DNA of 64,000 nt from Aquibium sp. ELW1220 (GTDB lineage Bacteria > Pseudomonadota > Alphaproteobacteria > Rhizobiales > Rhizobiaceae): contig NZ_JAOAOQ010000003.1 in the NCBI RefSeq assembly GCF_030398385.1, positions 167,456 to 231,455 of the forward strand, given 5' to 3'. The position numbers and the translations under genes were made by a program. The notes under the pieces are model-generated. The model saw only the letters and a list, made by a program, of their open reading frames with translations. It did no database searches and was not told the DNA's origin. This document shows positions 51,652 to 61,686 of the stretch, piece after piece. Positions within the stretch are counted from its first letter, which is position 1. Every line of letters starts with the position of its first letter.

Positions 51652-52326
51652 ATGCCCGAAGTCATTTTCGCCGGACCGGACGGACGCCTCGAAGGGCGCT
51701 ACCAGCCCTCGACCGAAAAGAACGCGCCGATCGCCATCGTGCTGCATCCGCATCCGCAGTTCGGCGGAACGATGAACAACAAGATCGTCTACGACCTGTT
51801 CTACATGTTCCAGAAGCGCAATTTCACGACGCTGCGCTTCAATTTCCGCGGTATCGGCCGCAGCCAGGGAGAGTTCGACCACGGTGCGGGCGAGCTTTCC
51901 GATGCCGCCGCCGCGCTCGACTGGGTGCAGTCGCTGCATCCCGATTCCAAGAGCTGCTGGGTGGCCGGCTATTCCTTCGGCGCCTGGATCGGCATGCAGC
52001 TCCTGATGCGCCGGCCGGAGATCGAAGGCTTCATCTCGGTGGCGCCGCAGCCCAACACCTATGATTTCTCCTTCCTCGCCCCCTGCCCCTCGTCGGGCCT
52101 CATCATCCACGGCGATTCCGACAAGGTGGCGCCGCCGAAGGACGTGCAGGGGCTGGTCGACAAGCTGCACACGCAGAAGGGCATCACGATCACGCAAAAG
52201 ACCCTGCCCGGCGCGAACCACTTCTTCTCGAACGACACCGAGCTGCTGATCAGCGAGTGCTCGGACTACCTCGACCGGCGGCTGAACGGCGAACTGTCGG
52301 ACGCACGGCCGAAGCGGCTGCGGTAG
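51652..52326 (+). CDS. Alpha/beta hydrolase
   Basis: A 224-residue hydrolase. The oxyanion region AIVLHPHPQFGGTMNNKIV (about 27-45), nucleophile elbow GYSFGAWIGM (Ser near 106), Asp in IIHGDSDKVAPP and His in GANHFF complete the triad. The HPHP-x-x-GG-x-M-N-N signature marks a bacterial subfamily of putative esterases/dienelactone-hydrolase relatives. It is divergent from the suf operon, with a 222-bp gap. Substrate unknown. Confidence 0.9.
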   Translation: MPEVIFAGPDGRLEGRYQPSTEKNAPIAIVLHPHPQFGGTMNNKIVYDLFYMFQKRNFTTLRFNFRGIGRSQGEFDHGAGELSDAAAALDWVQSLHPDSKSCWVAGYSFGAWIGMQLLMRRPEIEGFISVAPQPNTYDFSFLAPCPSSGLIIHGDSDKVAPPKDVQGLVDKLHTQKGITITQKTLPGANHFFSNDTELLISECSDYLDRRLNGELSDARPKRLR

Positions 52327-52379
52327 GAGCGGGTGGCTTCATAGCGGTAGGCGCAAACCGACGAGCACCCCACTCCGTC

Positions 52380-52539
52380 GCGCCCCCCTCTGTCCTGCCG
52401 GACATCTCCCCCACGAGGGGGGAGATCGGCAGATGCCGCGGCCCCGCCTGTCCTGCAACGTCGGCGATTGGCTGAGGCGGCGGCGACGGCCGATCTCCCC
52501 CCTCGTGGGGGAGATGCCCGGCAGGGCAGAGGGGGGCGC
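52380..52539. repeat. Palindromic repeat family B, copy 2
   Basis: The 264 bases between the hydrolase and anmK hold this inverted repeat and no gene. Outer arms GCGCCCCCCTCTGTCCTGCC and GGCAGAGGGGGGCGC and inner arms CCCCCACGAGGGGGGAGATC and GATCTCCCCCCTCGTGGGGG match copy 1 at 4043-4231, with a different loop. It lies between convergent genes, as family A also does. Confidence 0.82.
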
Positions 52540-52590
52540 CGTAGAGTGCCAACTTCTACGAGCGCGCGCGCGGCCCCTCACCGCCGCCCT

Positions 52591-53712
52591 TCACGCCCCC
52601 ACCAGCACCCCGCCCGTGACGGCCTCCCGGCACCCCGTCGTCGTCGGAAAGGTCAGCGGCAGGCCCATCACCGATCTCACCGCGAGATAGGCCCAGGCCT
52701 CCGCCTCCATCGCATCGCCATCGAGACCGACGTCTTCAGCAAGCATCACATCACCGCCGAGCTTTTTCGCCCCCGCCCTCAGGTCGGCCACGATGTGCGG
52801 GTTCTTGCGCCCGCCGCCGCAGACGATCCACAGCCGGGGCTGTGCCGGCATGTGGGCGGCCGCCGCGAGAATCGCTTCGGCCGAGACCGCAGCCAGCGTC
52901 CGGGCGCCGTCGGCGAGTTCCATTCCCATGGCAGGATTCAGCGTGAAGTCGTTGCGGTCGAGCGATTTCGGCGCCCTGCGCGCGAAGAACGGACTGTCGA
53001 GATAGGCATCCGCCACCGCCCGCACCACGCCGCCCTCGCTGGCGATCATGCCGTCGGCGTCGTAGGGCACGCCGCCTTCGGCCGTCACCCACTGGTCGAT
53101 CAGCGCATTGCCGGGGCCCGAATCGAAGGCGACAGGATCGCCGGTCTCGGGCACGAAGGTGACGTTGGAAATGCCGCCGACGTTGACGAGGCAGACCGGA
53201 AACCGCGCCGATCGCGCCGGCAGCGAGCGGGCGAGTGCGGCGTGATAGACCGGCACCAGCGGCGCGCCCTGCCCGCCATGGACCATGTCGTTGGCGCGCA
53301 TGTCGAAGACGACCGGAAGGCCGGTCTCGCGGGCCAGCAGCGCGCCGTCGCCGAGCTGCACGGTCAGCGCCTTTTCCGGCCGGTGCAGCACGGTCTGGCC
53401 GTGGAAACCGGCGAGTTCCGCCCGTCCCGCCGCCTGCGGGAAGTCGGCACGGAACCGCTCGACGGCGCGGGCGTGGCGCAGCGTGATCTCACGTTCGAGA
53501 TCGGCAAGGTCGCCCGGCCGCTCGTCACGCCGCTCGATCGCCTTCGCATCGTCGAGCGCAGCCTCGATGCGGCGGCGGAAGGCGGCCTCGTAGGGCACGA
53601 AGGCGGAGGGTCCGCGACGCAGGACGTCGATGCCGTCGGTGTCGACGACCGCGAGGTCGATGCCGTCCATCGACGTGCCGCTCATCAGCCCGATCGCGCA
53701 TTTGACCGCCAT
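52591..53712 (-). CDS. anmK: Anhydro-N-acetylmuramic acid kinase
   Basis: A 373-residue sugar kinase of peptidoglycan recycling; it converts anhydro-MurNAc and ATP to MurNAc-6-phosphate. The N-terminal [16 protein letters not shown] (about 7-22), catalytic GFHGQTVLH with Asp later in [14 protein letters not shown], and [12 protein letters not shown] are diagnostic. ATG 53712 gives the family start [12 protein letters not shown]. It is divergent from tyrS, a pair often seen together in Rhizobiales as I recall. Confidence 0.95.
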   Translation of the reverse strand: MAVKCAIGLMSGTSMDGIDLAVVDTDGIDVLRRGPSAFVPYEAAFRRRIEAALDDAKAIERRDERPGDLADLEREITLRHARAVERFRADFPQAAGRAELAGFHGQTVLHRPEKALTVQLGDGALLARETGLPVVFDMRANDMVHGGQGAPLVPVYHAALARSLPARSARFPVCLVNVGGISNVTFVPETGDPVAFDSGPGNALIDQWVTAEGGVPYDADGMIASEGGVVRAVADAYLDSPFFARRAPKSLDRNDFTLNPAMGMELADGARTLAAVSAEAILAAAAHMPAQPRLWIVCGGGRKNPHIVADLRAGAKKLGGDVMLAEDVGLDGDAMEAEAWAYLAVRSVMGLPLTFPTTTGCREAVTGGVLVGA

Positions 53713-53819
53713 GGAGACCCGTCCAGCTTGTGATTCTCGTCGCCGCGATGCTAAAGGCGCGCATTCCCGAGCGCCACGGCCAGCGGCCGCGGTGCGTGCA
53801 GCCACCGAAAGAGCCGACC

Positions 53820-55073
53820 ATGTCCGCCTTCAAGTCCGATTTCCTGCGCACCCTGTCCGAGCGCGGCTTCATCCACCAGATCTCGGATGAGACCGGCCTC
53901 GACGACCTGCTCGCCAGGGAAACCGTGACCGCCTATATCGGCTTCGATCCGACGGCGCCGAGCCTGCATGCCGGCGGCCTGATCCAGATCATGATGCTGC
54001 ACTGGCTGCAGCAGACCGGCCATCGCCCGGTCTCGCTGATGGGCGGCGGCACCGGCATGGTCGGCGATCCCTCGTTCAAGGACGAGGCGCGCCAGCTGAT
54101 GACGCCGGCGACGATCGACGCCAACATCGCCGGCATCAAGACGGTGTTCTCCAACTACCTCACCTATGGCGACGGCGCGAAGGACGCGCTGATGATCAAC
54201 AATGCCGACTGGCTGCTCGGCATCAACTATCTCGAGTTCCTGCGCGACGTCGGCCGCCACTTCTCGGTCAACCGCATGCTGTCCTTCGACAGCGTCAAGA
54301 CGCGGCTCGACCGGGAACAGTCGCTGTCCTTCCTCGAATTCAACTACATGATCCTGCAGGCCTACGATTTCGTCGAGCTGAACAGGCGCTATGACGTGCG
54401 GCTTCAGATGGGCGGCTCGGACCAGTGGGGCAACATCATCAACGGCATCGACCTTGGCCACCGCATGGGCACGCCGCAGCTCTACGCGCTGACCTCGCCG
54501 CTGCTCACCACCTCCTCGGGCGCCAAGATGGGCAAGTCGATGTCCGGCGCGGTATGGCTCAACCCGGACATGCTGTCGGCCTACGACTTCTGGCAGTACT
54601 GGCGCAACACCGAGGATGCCGACGTGTCGCGCTTCCTCAAGCTCTACACCACCCTGCCGATGGACGAGATCGCGCGGCTGTCGGCACTCGGCGGCACCGA
54701 GATCAACGAGGTCAAGAAGGTGCTCGCCACCGAGGTCACCGCGATGCTGCACGGCCGCGCCAATGCCGAGCAGGCGGCGGAGACCGCGCGGAAAACCTTC
54801 GAGGAGGGCGCGCTGGCCGAGAACCTGCCGTCGATCGAGGTGCCGCAGGCCGAGCTCGAAGCCGGCATCGGCCTGCTGTCGCTGATCGTGCGCGCCGGTC
54901 TTGCGGGGTCCAACGGCGAGGCGCGGCGGCACGTGCAGGGCGGCGCGGTCAAGATCAACGACGAGGCCGTCTCCGACGAGCGCCGCATGGTCGGCAGCGG
55001 CGAGATCACCGCCGACGGCGTGGTCAAGCTGTCGCTCGGCAAGAAGAAGCACATCCTGGTGCGCCCTGCCTGA
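53820..55073 (+). CDS. tyrS: Tyrosyl-tRNA synthetase
   Basis: A 417-residue class I synthetase. [18 protein letters not shown] carries the HIGH-like motif (HAG), [15 protein letters not shown] forms the tyrosine/ATP pocket, and KMGKSMSG is the KMSKS loop. The C-terminal S4 RNA-binding domain (about 350-415) contains [17 protein letters not shown]. The frame extends upstream, but [16 protein letters not shown] is the family start. Confidence 0.96.
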   Translation: MSAFKSDFLRTLSERGFIHQISDETGLDDLLARETVTAYIGFDPTAPSLHAGGLIQIMMLHWLQQTGHRPVSLMGGGTGMVGDPSFKDEARQLMTPATIDANIAGIKTVFSNYLTYGDGAKDALMINNADWLLGINYLEFLRDVGRHFSVNRMLSFDSVKTRLDREQSLSFLEFNYMILQAYDFVELNRRYDVRLQMGGSDQWGNIINGIDLGHRMGTPQLYALTSPLLTTSSGAKMGKSMSGAVWLNPDMLSAYDFWQYWRNTEDADVSRFLKLYTTLPMDEIARLSALGGTEINEVKKVLATEVTAMLHGRANAEQAAETARKTFEEGALAENLPSIEVPQAELEAGIGLLSLIVRAGLAGSNGEARRHVQGGAVKINDEAVSDERRMVGSGEITADGVVKLSLGKKKHILVRPA

Positions 55074-55096
55074 GGGGCTGGGGGCGCGGGGCGGTG

Positions 55097-55346
55097 GTGC
55101 GTCCTTCGAGGCTCGCTGGCCCGCGGCGCGCCTCGACTGCCAACGGCATGCGAAAGATCGTCGTCATCGCAAACGCAAGGCTCGCACAACTCGAAGCGCA
55201 ACTGACTTGATGAGGACCGTCGGTGCCGCTTCGGCCTTTTCGTTCTACGTAGAGGCATTCCCCACGGGTCCTCATCCTGAGGTGCGAGCCCGCGCGGCCT
55301 TTGCGGGTCGGGCAAGACACCGGCGGGCGAGCCTCGAAGGACGCAC
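55097..55346. repeat. Palindromic repeat family A, second inverted pair
   Basis: The 330 bases between tyrS and the AsmA-like gene hold no gene but two repeat copies in opposite orientation. The left (from 55097) begins GTGCGTCCTTCGAGGCTCG and is interrupted or degenerate in its second half. The right (55270-55346) is nearly identical to the copy at 852-930. As at the first locus, the pair lies between convergent genes. Confidence 0.78.
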
Positions 55347-55403
55347 CACGGCACCGCGCGACCACGCCAAAGACCGCCCCTCCGGTGGAACGCGCACCGC
55401 CCC

Positions 55404-58400
55404 TCAGTCGAACTCGAAGATCGACCGGAAGATGCCCGGCGCGATGGCCGAGATCGGGTTGACCTGGAGCTGCGGCGACTTCGAATCGCCCGCCAGCCGG
55501 AAGGTGATGCCGATCAGCCCGCGGTCGCGGCCGTTACCGAGGATCTGGCCGAACAGCGGTATCTCGCCGAACAGGCGGTTGACGCCATAGGCCGGCATGA
55601 AGGTGCCGGTGATCTCCATGTTGCCGCGCTGGTCGTAGAGTGCACCCTGGAAGGTCGCGCCGATCTCGGCGCCGCGCAGCAGGCCGCGGTCGATCGAGAG
55701 ATAGCCGTCGCCCTTCTCGACCAGGGCGAAGCCGCGCTGGAACCTGGCCTTGCGGTCGTCCAGTTCGCGCTTGGCCACCTGGCTGAGCGACCGGCCGTCA
55801 CCGTCGGGCGGGGGCGCGGAGATGAGCGAGCGCAACTTGGGGTCGTTGATGACCTGGAAGTCGCGCGCTTCGATCTGGCCGCGCAGCGGACCGTTGGGCT
55901 TTGCCGCCAGCGACAGCTCGATCTTGCCGCCGTGCATGTACTCGTAGATGTTGAGGAAACGCAGCACCGCGCCGGCATCCGTCGAGCGGATGCTGACGTT
56001 GCGGCCCGTGCTGTCGGCCTCGTTGACGATCGACACCGGCGCGCCCCTGGACGAGATCGCGGCGATGCGCAGGGCGCCGAGGTCGGTGCCGGTTCCACGC
56101 AGGCTGACGTTCAGTCCCGTCATCACCTCGTTGTTGAAGCCGACGGTGCGGCCGACGGCAACGCCGAGCGTGATGGGCACGGATTCGACGGCCTCCTCGG
56201 CCTTCTCGGTCTCGGCAAGATAGAGCTTGATGACGGAGCGCGCGTCCAGGGAGGCGCCGTTGATGCCGACGTCGTAGCCCTTGCCGCTGCGCACCAGATT
56301 GACCGCAACGTCGTCGCCGCGGTTGAGGGAGACGGTCGAGAATCGGGCTTCGGACAGGTTGCCGCCGGCCAGGACGATGTCGCCCTTGGCCGAAAAGGTC
56401 TCGCCGGAAAGCTCGAAATCGGAGAGCTGGATACGGTCGCCGTCCTGCTTCATGACGAAGCGGGCGGTGCCTGGAATGCCGGCGCCCTTCGTCCAGCCGA
56501 CCCAGGGGAAGGCGAGCTCAGCCTTGCCGAGGTCGATGTCGAAACGCTGCTCGCCGGGACCGACGATCGCCACCTTGGCCGTCACGGGTCCCGACAGCAT
56601 CTCGTTCAGGCCGGGCGCCAGCCGCTTGCGGGCGGCGTCGTCGAGCACCAGCGACACATCGCGCGAACGGTCCGTGCCGGACGAGCCGAGCGGTTCCGTC
56701 ATGGCGATCTCGGCGGGCACGCCGTTCAGGAGCGCCTTCGCCCGGATGACGGCACGCGACGGATCGACGTCGATCGTGCCGTTCGCCTGCGTCACCTGCT
56801 GTCCGTCGAAAGGCTTGGCGATGTCGAGGTTCTCGTAGGCGAGGTCCACTTCCCAATCGAGTTCCTCGACCGGGAAATCCTTGCGCAGCGGGATCTCGAC
56901 CTTGACGTTGCCCTTGACCTTGCCCGTGAAGTCCTCCGCCGCGAGGTCAAGGCGTCGCATGGCGTCGATCGGCCGGTAGGAGGCGAACTCCGCCGCCGCC
57001 TGCGCCTCGCCCTCGACGTCGATGTCGACGAAGCCCGTCGTCGGCCGCGATTCGACCTTGCGGATCAGAACGGATCCGTTCGACGCCGCGAGGGTCCGGC
57101 CGGTCGGCATGTAGACGGTGCCGCTCGCCAGCGTGATGTCGACGTCGGAGCCGCGGAAATCGACGGTCCCTGAGGCATCGCGAACGGCGGGCAGTTCTCC
57201 GGTGATGTCGAAGCGGGTGTCGGCGATCGTGAAGGAGCCGTTGACCTCGTCGCCGTTCAGTTCGATGCCATTGCCGAGCCGTCCGGGTCCGACGCGCAGC
57301 CGGACGCGCGAGTTTTCGATCGTGCCGCCGAAGACGTTCGACATCACCCAGGCCCGGGCTCCCGGCGCGGTCGGCGTCGGCCAAAGCTGTTTCGCGTGGG
57401 CGACCGGAATCGACGGAATGTCGAGCGCCAGCGCCACCGAGGGGCTGCGCCCGTCGAAGAACTGCACCGTCGCCTGGCCGTAGACCTCGCCCGGTCGCGT
57501 GCGGACGCCAAGCTCGGCTGCGGTGAGCAGGCGCGCTGCGGGATCGTAGGTTCCCGCCACACGGGCCAGGAACGGCAGGGCGGGCTCCGGCACGCCGGTC
57601 ACGGCCACCACCGATCCGTCCGAATTGAACTCCCAGCGATAGGCCGGCGCTGCGCTGCCCTGATCCGCCACGGGAACGGGGCCGATCGCGCCATGGAAGG
57701 CGAAGGTCGAGCGCTCGGTCCTGATCGAGATGCGCTCGAACTCCAGCTTGCCCGATCCCGCGGCGAGAACGGCGGACAGATCGAGATCCGCATGCTGCTC
57801 CCCGAATTCCGGCAGCAGCGCGATGAGCTCCGAACCGGAGGCGGCGATGCGGATGCGCCCTCGCCCGGGAGCCGGCCGCGTTCCGGTCAGCCGGATGCGG
57901 CCGCTGCCGTCGATCGACGGCAGCTTCGCCGACGGCGTCTCGACAGCCAGCCGGGCGACGTCGATCTGCAGGTCGAACTTCAGCCCGGCCGCAGACCGCC
58001 GCGATGCGGAGCCGGTCAGCTCGACCGGCCTGCCGAGAAGGTCGAACGAGCCCTCCAGCTTGAGGCCCTGCCCCGGCTCGCGCCAGGCGGCGAAGCGCTC
58101 GGCGTGGATGCTGTTTCGCGCAGGCCCGGCGAAGATCATCTCCACGTCGCGCAGGACCACCCTCGGCGCCTGGCGGCCCTGCAGCGCATCGAAGAGCTGG
58201 TTCATGCCGCCGAAGATGGACGCCACCACCTTGTCGGGATCGACAAGGCCGCGTTCGTCGGCGACGCCGTCGAGCCAGCCCGGCTCGTTGGATGCCGGAA
58301 GGGCGGCGCCATCGATCACCGCCTCCTTCAGCGCAACTTCCGCGACGTCGAGCCGCCCGGACAACAGCGGCCGGAGGGAAAGGCCGAAGCGCATCGAGCC

Positions 58401-58799
58401 GGCACGCGCAAACTCCCGGCCGTCCTCGGCGATCAGCAGTCGAACGGAGGGAATTTCGATGGAGACAAGCCCGATTTCTCCCCACGACAGGCGCGCAGTC
58501 CCGGCTTCGACCTGCACCGGGACGCCGGTATAGGCCGAAAGCGCGATCTCCGCCTCGCGCTTGATGCGCTCGTTGCCGACGCCGGCCGCCCCGGCCAGGT
58601 AGAGACCGCCCGCGGCGACGACCAGCAGCACGAGGGCCGCCAGAACCGTATAGAGGCCAGCCTTCAGCACGGCGCGGCCACGTCCGCCCCGCCGCTTGGC
58701 GAGCGGCGGCGGCACGCAGGCCGACGGCAGAGTCTCGAGGGCCGCTATGTCGGCCTTCCGGAAGCGCACCCTTTCGTGCTGCACGGTCCTCTCTTCCAC
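55404..58799 (-). CDS. AsmA-like/DUF3971 large envelope protein
   Basis: An 1131-residue protein with a cytoplasmic N-terminus, one transmembrane anchor (about 47-71, LYTVLAALVLLVVAAGGLYLAG) and a very long, beta-rich periplasmic part. The start of the latter (YTGVPVQVEAGTARLSWGEIGLVSIEIPSVRLL) and C-terminal PAYGVNRLFGEIPLFGQILG, IGITFRLAGDSKSPQLQVNPISAIAPG match DUF3971/AsmA-like proteins of the YhdP type. This class is thought to bridge inner and outer membranes for lipid transfer. It stands alone, divergent from bcp. Confidence 0.88.
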   Translation of the reverse strand: MEERTVQHERVRFRKADIAALETLPSACVPPPLAKRRGGRGRAVLKAGLYTVLAALVLLVVAAGGLYLAGAAGVGNERIKREAEIALSAYTGVPVQVEAGTARLSWGEIGLVSIEIPSVRLLIAEDGREFARAGSMRFGLSLRPLLSGRLDVAEVALKEAVIDGAALPASNEPGWLDGVADERGLVDPDKVVASIFGGMNQLFDALQGRQAPRVVLRDVEMIFAGPARNSIHAERFAAWREPGQGLKLEGSFDLLGRPVELTGSASRRSAAGLKFDLQIDVARLAVETPSAKLPSIDGSGRIRLTGTRPAPGRGRIRIAASGSELIALLPEFGEQHADLDLSAVLAAGSGKLEFERISIRTERSTFAFHGAIGPVPVADQGSAAPAYRWEFNSDGSVVAVTGVPEPALPFLARVAGTYDPAARLLTAAELGVRTRPGEVYGQATVQFFDGRSPSVALALDIPSIPVAHAKQLWPTPTAPGARAWVMSNVFGGTIENSRVRLRVGPGRLGNGIELNGDEVNGSFTIADTRFDITGELPAVRDASGTVDFRGSDVDITLASGTVYMPTGRTLAASNGSVLIRKVESRPTTGFVDIDVEGEAQAAAEFASYRPIDAMRRLDLAAEDFTGKVKGNVKVEIPLRKDFPVEELDWEVDLAYENLDIAKPFDGQQVTQANGTIDVDPSRAVIRAKALLNGVPAEIAMTEPLGSSGTDRSRDVSLVLDDAARKRLAPGLNEMLSGPVTAKVAIVGPGEQRFDIDLGKAELAFPWVGWTKGAGIPGTARFVMKQDGDRIQLSDFELSGETFSAKGDIVLAGGNLSEARFSTVSLNRGDDVAVNLVRSGKGYDVGINGASLDARSVIKLYLAETEKAEEAVESVPITLGVAVGRTVGFNNEVMTGLNVSLRGTGTDLGALRIAAISSRGAPVSIVNEADSTGRNVSIRSTDAGAVLRFLNIYEYMHGGKIELSLAAKPNGPLRGQIEARDFQVINDPKLRSLISAPPPDGDGRSLSQVAKRELDDRKARFQRGFALVEKGDGYLSIDRGLLRGAEIGATFQGALYDQRGNMEITGTFMPAYGVNRLFGEIPLFGQILGNGRDRGLIGITFRLAGDSKSPQLQVNPISAIAPGIFRSIFEFD

Positions 58800-58937
58800 T
58801 CGTCCGTCCGTCTCAGCGGTGATCCATGGACGAATCCCACACGTTAACTATAAGGCGAACCGTCGATGTCGCTAACCAAATTCGGCTGCGGGGTCGTTCC
58901 CGCGCGACGGGTCTCGTCGACACAGAAGGGACAACAT

Positions 58938-59405
58938 ATGGCACTTCCAGAAATCGGACAGGATGCACCGGACTTCGAACTCCCCAGCGACGGAGGCGGC
59001 ACCATCGCGCTTTCGTCCCTGAAGGGAAAGGCGGTCGTCCTCTACTTCTACCCGAAGGACGACACGAGCGGCTGCACCACCGAAGCCGTCGACTTTTCGG
59101 CCCTCAAAAACGAGTTCGACGCGACCGGCGCCACGGTCATCGGCGTTTCTCCCGATAGCGCAAAAAGTCATGACAAATTCAAGGCGAAGCATTCGCTGAG
59201 CGTGGCGCTGGCATCGGACGAGGAGAAATCCACGCTGGAGGCCTACGGCGTCTGGGTCGAGAAGAGAATGTACGGAAAGAAGTACATGGGCGTGGAGCGG
59301 ACGACTTTCCTCATCGGGCCGGACGGCAAGGTGCGCCGCGTCTGGTCCAAGGTGAAGGTTCCCGGCCACGCGAAGGACGTGCTCGAGGCCGTGAAGAGCC
59401 TGTGA
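58938..59405 (+). CDS. bcp: Peroxiredoxin, Bcp/PrxQ family
   Basis: A 155-residue thioredoxin-fold peroxidase. The peroxidatic Cys46 lies in YPKDDTSGCTTEAVDFS. The resolving Cys usual five residues later in PrxQ is Val51 here, so it is a 1-Cys form or uses an outside thiol. VYGVWVEKRMYGKKYMG and the C-terminal KVKVPGHAKDVL fit the family. ATG 58938 (MALPEIGQDAPDF) is the start. The DUF455 gene follows at once. Confidence 0.93.
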   Translation: MALPEIGQDAPDFELPSDGGGTIALSSLKGKAVVLYFYPKDDTSGCTTEAVDFSALKNEFDATGATVIGVSPDSAKSHDKFKAKHSLSVALASDEEKSTLEAYGVWVEKRMYGKKYMGVERTTFLIGPDGKVRRVWSKVKVPGHAKDVLEAVKSL

Positions 59406-59410
59406 CGTCC

Positions 59411-60262
59411 ATGGATACAGCCTCCCCCGCGGACCCGGCCGACTACCGTCCCAGAAGCCTGCGGGGCGGCTGCATCGACGCCATCGGCGAGAGCGACCTC
59501 GATCGCAAGACGGCAATCGTGCGCGCCGTCGCGCGGCGCTGGTTCGACCGGACGATCTCGGTGATGAGCCCGATGGACGGGACGCCTCCCGACTATCCCG
59601 GCCGGCCGGCGCGGCCGGAACTGGTCGAGCCGAAGCGGGTGCCGCGGCGGTCACTGCATACGGATCGGGGCCGCATCGCGCTCGCCCACGCGCTCGCCCA
59701 CATCGAGCTCAACGCCATCGACCTGGCGCTCGACATCGTCGCCCGCTTCGCGGCCGAGCGGCCGCCCGCGAGCTTCTTCGACGGCTGGATGCAGGTCGCT
59801 TTCGAGGAGGCCAAGCATTTCACGCTGCTGCGCAACCGGCTGCGGTCGCTCGGCGCCGACTATGGCGACCTGCCGGCGCATGGCGGATTGTGGGAGGCCG
59901 CTCACCAGACCCGCAACGACCTGCACGCACGGCTGGCCGTCGTGCCGCTGATCCTCGAGGCGCGTGGCCTCGACGTCACGCCCTCGCTGCTGGAGAAGAT
60001 GGAGGAGACCGGAGACGCCGAGACGGCGGCGATCCTGCGGGTCATCTACGAGGACGAGAAGAAGCACGTCGCCATCGGGGCCAAGTGGTTCCGCTTCTAT
60101 TGCGCGCGCGACCGGCTCAACCCCGCCCAGCGTTTCCAGGAACTCGTGCGGGCCAATTTTCGCGGCGACCTGAAGCCGCCCTTCAACGACCGCGCCCGTG
60201 CGGCGGCCGGCCTGACGCCCCTCTTCTACCGGGCGCTGAGCGCCTCTTCGCGACACGGTTGA
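59411..60262 (+). CDS. DUF455 ferritin-like protein
   Basis: A 283-residue helical protein. Repeated metal-binding patterns AHALAHIELNAIDLALD, FEEAKHFTLLRNRL and YEDEKKHVAIGAKW (Glu-x-x-His pairs) show a diiron ferritin-like fold, as in DUF455 relatives of MiaE. GTG 59402 overlapping the bcp stop is an alternative start adding three residues. Close linkage to bcp suggests an oxidative-stress or oxygenase role, but the reaction is unknown. Confidence 0.87.
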   Translation: MDTASPADPADYRPRSLRGGCIDAIGESDLDRKTAIVRAVARRWFDRTISVMSPMDGTPPDYPGRPARPELVEPKRVPRRSLHTDRGRIALAHALAHIELNAIDLALDIVARFAAERPPASFFDGWMQVAFEEAKHFTLLRNRLRSLGADYGDLPAHGGLWEAAHQTRNDLHARLAVVPLILEARGLDVTPSLLEKMEETGDAETAAILRVIYEDEKKHVAIGAKWFRFYCARDRLNPAQRFQELVRANFRGDLKPPFNDRARAAAGLTPLFYRALSASSRHG

Positions 60263-60366
60263 AACGCGTCCGCGAGGCCCGCGGGGAAGCGCCCGAAAAC
60301 GTTTGTTAACCCTAATGGAGTGTAATCGGCAGGCATCGACTTTCGTGCAACGGAAAGCAGTATCCT

Positions 60367-61647
60367 GTGTCAAAGAGCCGTTCATCAGCCGTCTTCGGCA
60401 AGCGCAAGGAACCGCACACCTTCATCATCGCCCGCGGCGAGGAGATCCGGCATTTCACCGTGCGTCCGTGGATGTCCGCGCTCGCCGGATCGGCCCTGGC
60501 GGCCTGCGCGGTCGGCTATCTGCTCGCCACCAGCTATCTCGTGCTGCGCGACGACCTGATCGGCGCCACGGTCGCGCGGCAGGCCCGCCTGCAGCAGGCC
60601 TATGAAGACCGCATCTCGGCGCTGCGCGCCCAGGTCGACCGCATCACCAGCCGGCAGATGCTCGACCAGCAGCTCGTCGAGAGCAAGGTCGCCGAACTCA
60701 TCGACCGGCAGGAAGAACTGACTGCCCGCAACGGCATGATCCTGCCCCTTCTGGAAAAGGCCGCGGGCGAGGACGTGTTGCCTGCGCGCGGCCCCGTCCC
60801 GCTCGACAGGCCCGAGATCCGTGCCGACCTGCCGCTCGAGAACGCCTTCGCGCCCACGGCGGCCGCGACCGCCAGCGCGGCCGCATCGGCCCTCTCCAGT
60901 CTCGCCGCGCAGAAGCCGGCGGCCGATCCGCAGCGCCTCTCGGCGGCCGACCGCGCCGACCTACTGTTCGTGAAGATCAACCGCTCCCTGCACGCCATCG
61001 AGGCGCTGCAGTTCCAGAAGATCCGGGCGGTGAAGGAAAACGCCTACAAGACCGCCGACGCGATCGTGGCCGCGCTCAAGGATGCCGGTCTGCCCGTCGA
61101 CCCGGACTACGGCACCGGCGATGTCGGCGGGCCCCTCGTTCCCGTCGGCGCGGACGATCCGTTCGAGACCGAAGTCGAGGAACTGGACGACGCGCTGACC
61201 AAGCTCGACGGCATCCGCCAGGCCGCCGTCCGCCTGCCCATCGCCAATCCGGCGCCGGGCCAGAGCGTGACCAGCGGGTTCGGCGTCCGGCGCGACCCGC
61301 TCATCGGTCGCCCGGCCTTCCACGCGGGCATCGACTTCCGCGCCTCGGTCGGCGTCCCGGTGCGCGCCAGCGGGGCCGGCACGGTGCTGAAGGCCGGCTG
61401 GAACGGCGGCTATGGCCGGATGGTCGAGATCGACCATGGCAACGGCCTGACGACCCGATACGCGCATCTGAGCAAGCTCAAGGTGGCCGAGGGCGACACG
61501 GTCGCGGCCGGCGCCGTCGTGGGTCTGTCGGGAAGCTCCGGCCGCTCGACGGGACCGCACCTGCACTACGAGGTGCGGCGCAACGGCAAGGCGACGAACC
61601 CGGTCCGCTTCATCAGCGCCGGCAAGGCGATCAAGGACCTGCTCTGA
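60367..61647 (+). CDS. M23-family peptidoglycan endopeptidase with coiled coil
   Basis: A 426-residue protein starting at GTG. A short basic cytoplasmic end precedes a transmembrane segment (WMSALAGSALAACAVGYLLATSYLVL, about 35-60) and a coiled coil (about 68-135, ARLQQAYEDRISALRAQVD...). A linker leads to the LytM/M23 domain: GFGVRRDPLIGRPAFHAGIDF with zinc His and Asp, and GPHLHYEVRRNG with the HxH. It would cut cross-links in the periplasm or, like coiled-coil LytM factors, activate amidases; the zinc ligands here look complete. Confidence 0.92.
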   Translation: MSKSRSSAVFGKRKEPHTFIIARGEEIRHFTVRPWMSALAGSALAACAVGYLLATSYLVLRDDLIGATVARQARLQQAYEDRISALRAQVDRITSRQMLDQQLVESKVAELIDRQEELTARNGMILPLLEKAAGEDVLPARGPVPLDRPEIRADLPLENAFAPTAAATASAAASALSSLAAQKPAADPQRLSAADRADLLFVKINRSLHAIEALQFQKIRAVKENAYKTADAIVAALKDAGLPVDPDYGTGDVGGPLVPVGADDPFETEVEELDDALTKLDGIRQAAVRLPIANPAPGQSVTSGFGVRRDPLIGRPAFHAGIDFRASVGVPVRASGAGTVLKAGWNGGYGRMVEIDHGNGLTTRYAHLSKLKVAEGDTVAAGAVVGLSGSSGRSTGPHLHYEVRRNGKATNPVRFISAGKAIKDLL

Positions 61648-61650
61648 CGC

Positions 61651-61684
61651 GCAGGCCCCGCCGGACCAGGCCGGCGGCGCCTGC
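61651..61684. terminator. Hairpin between convergent M23 and prfB genes
   Basis: GCAGGC (61651-61656) / GCCTGC (61679-61684) and CCGCCGG / CCGGCGG stack with a single C-C mismatch around a 6-nt loop. It lies 4 bp after one stop and 3 bp before the other, so it could serve both transcripts. There is no T-run. Confidence 0.55.
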
Positions 61685-61686
61685 GA

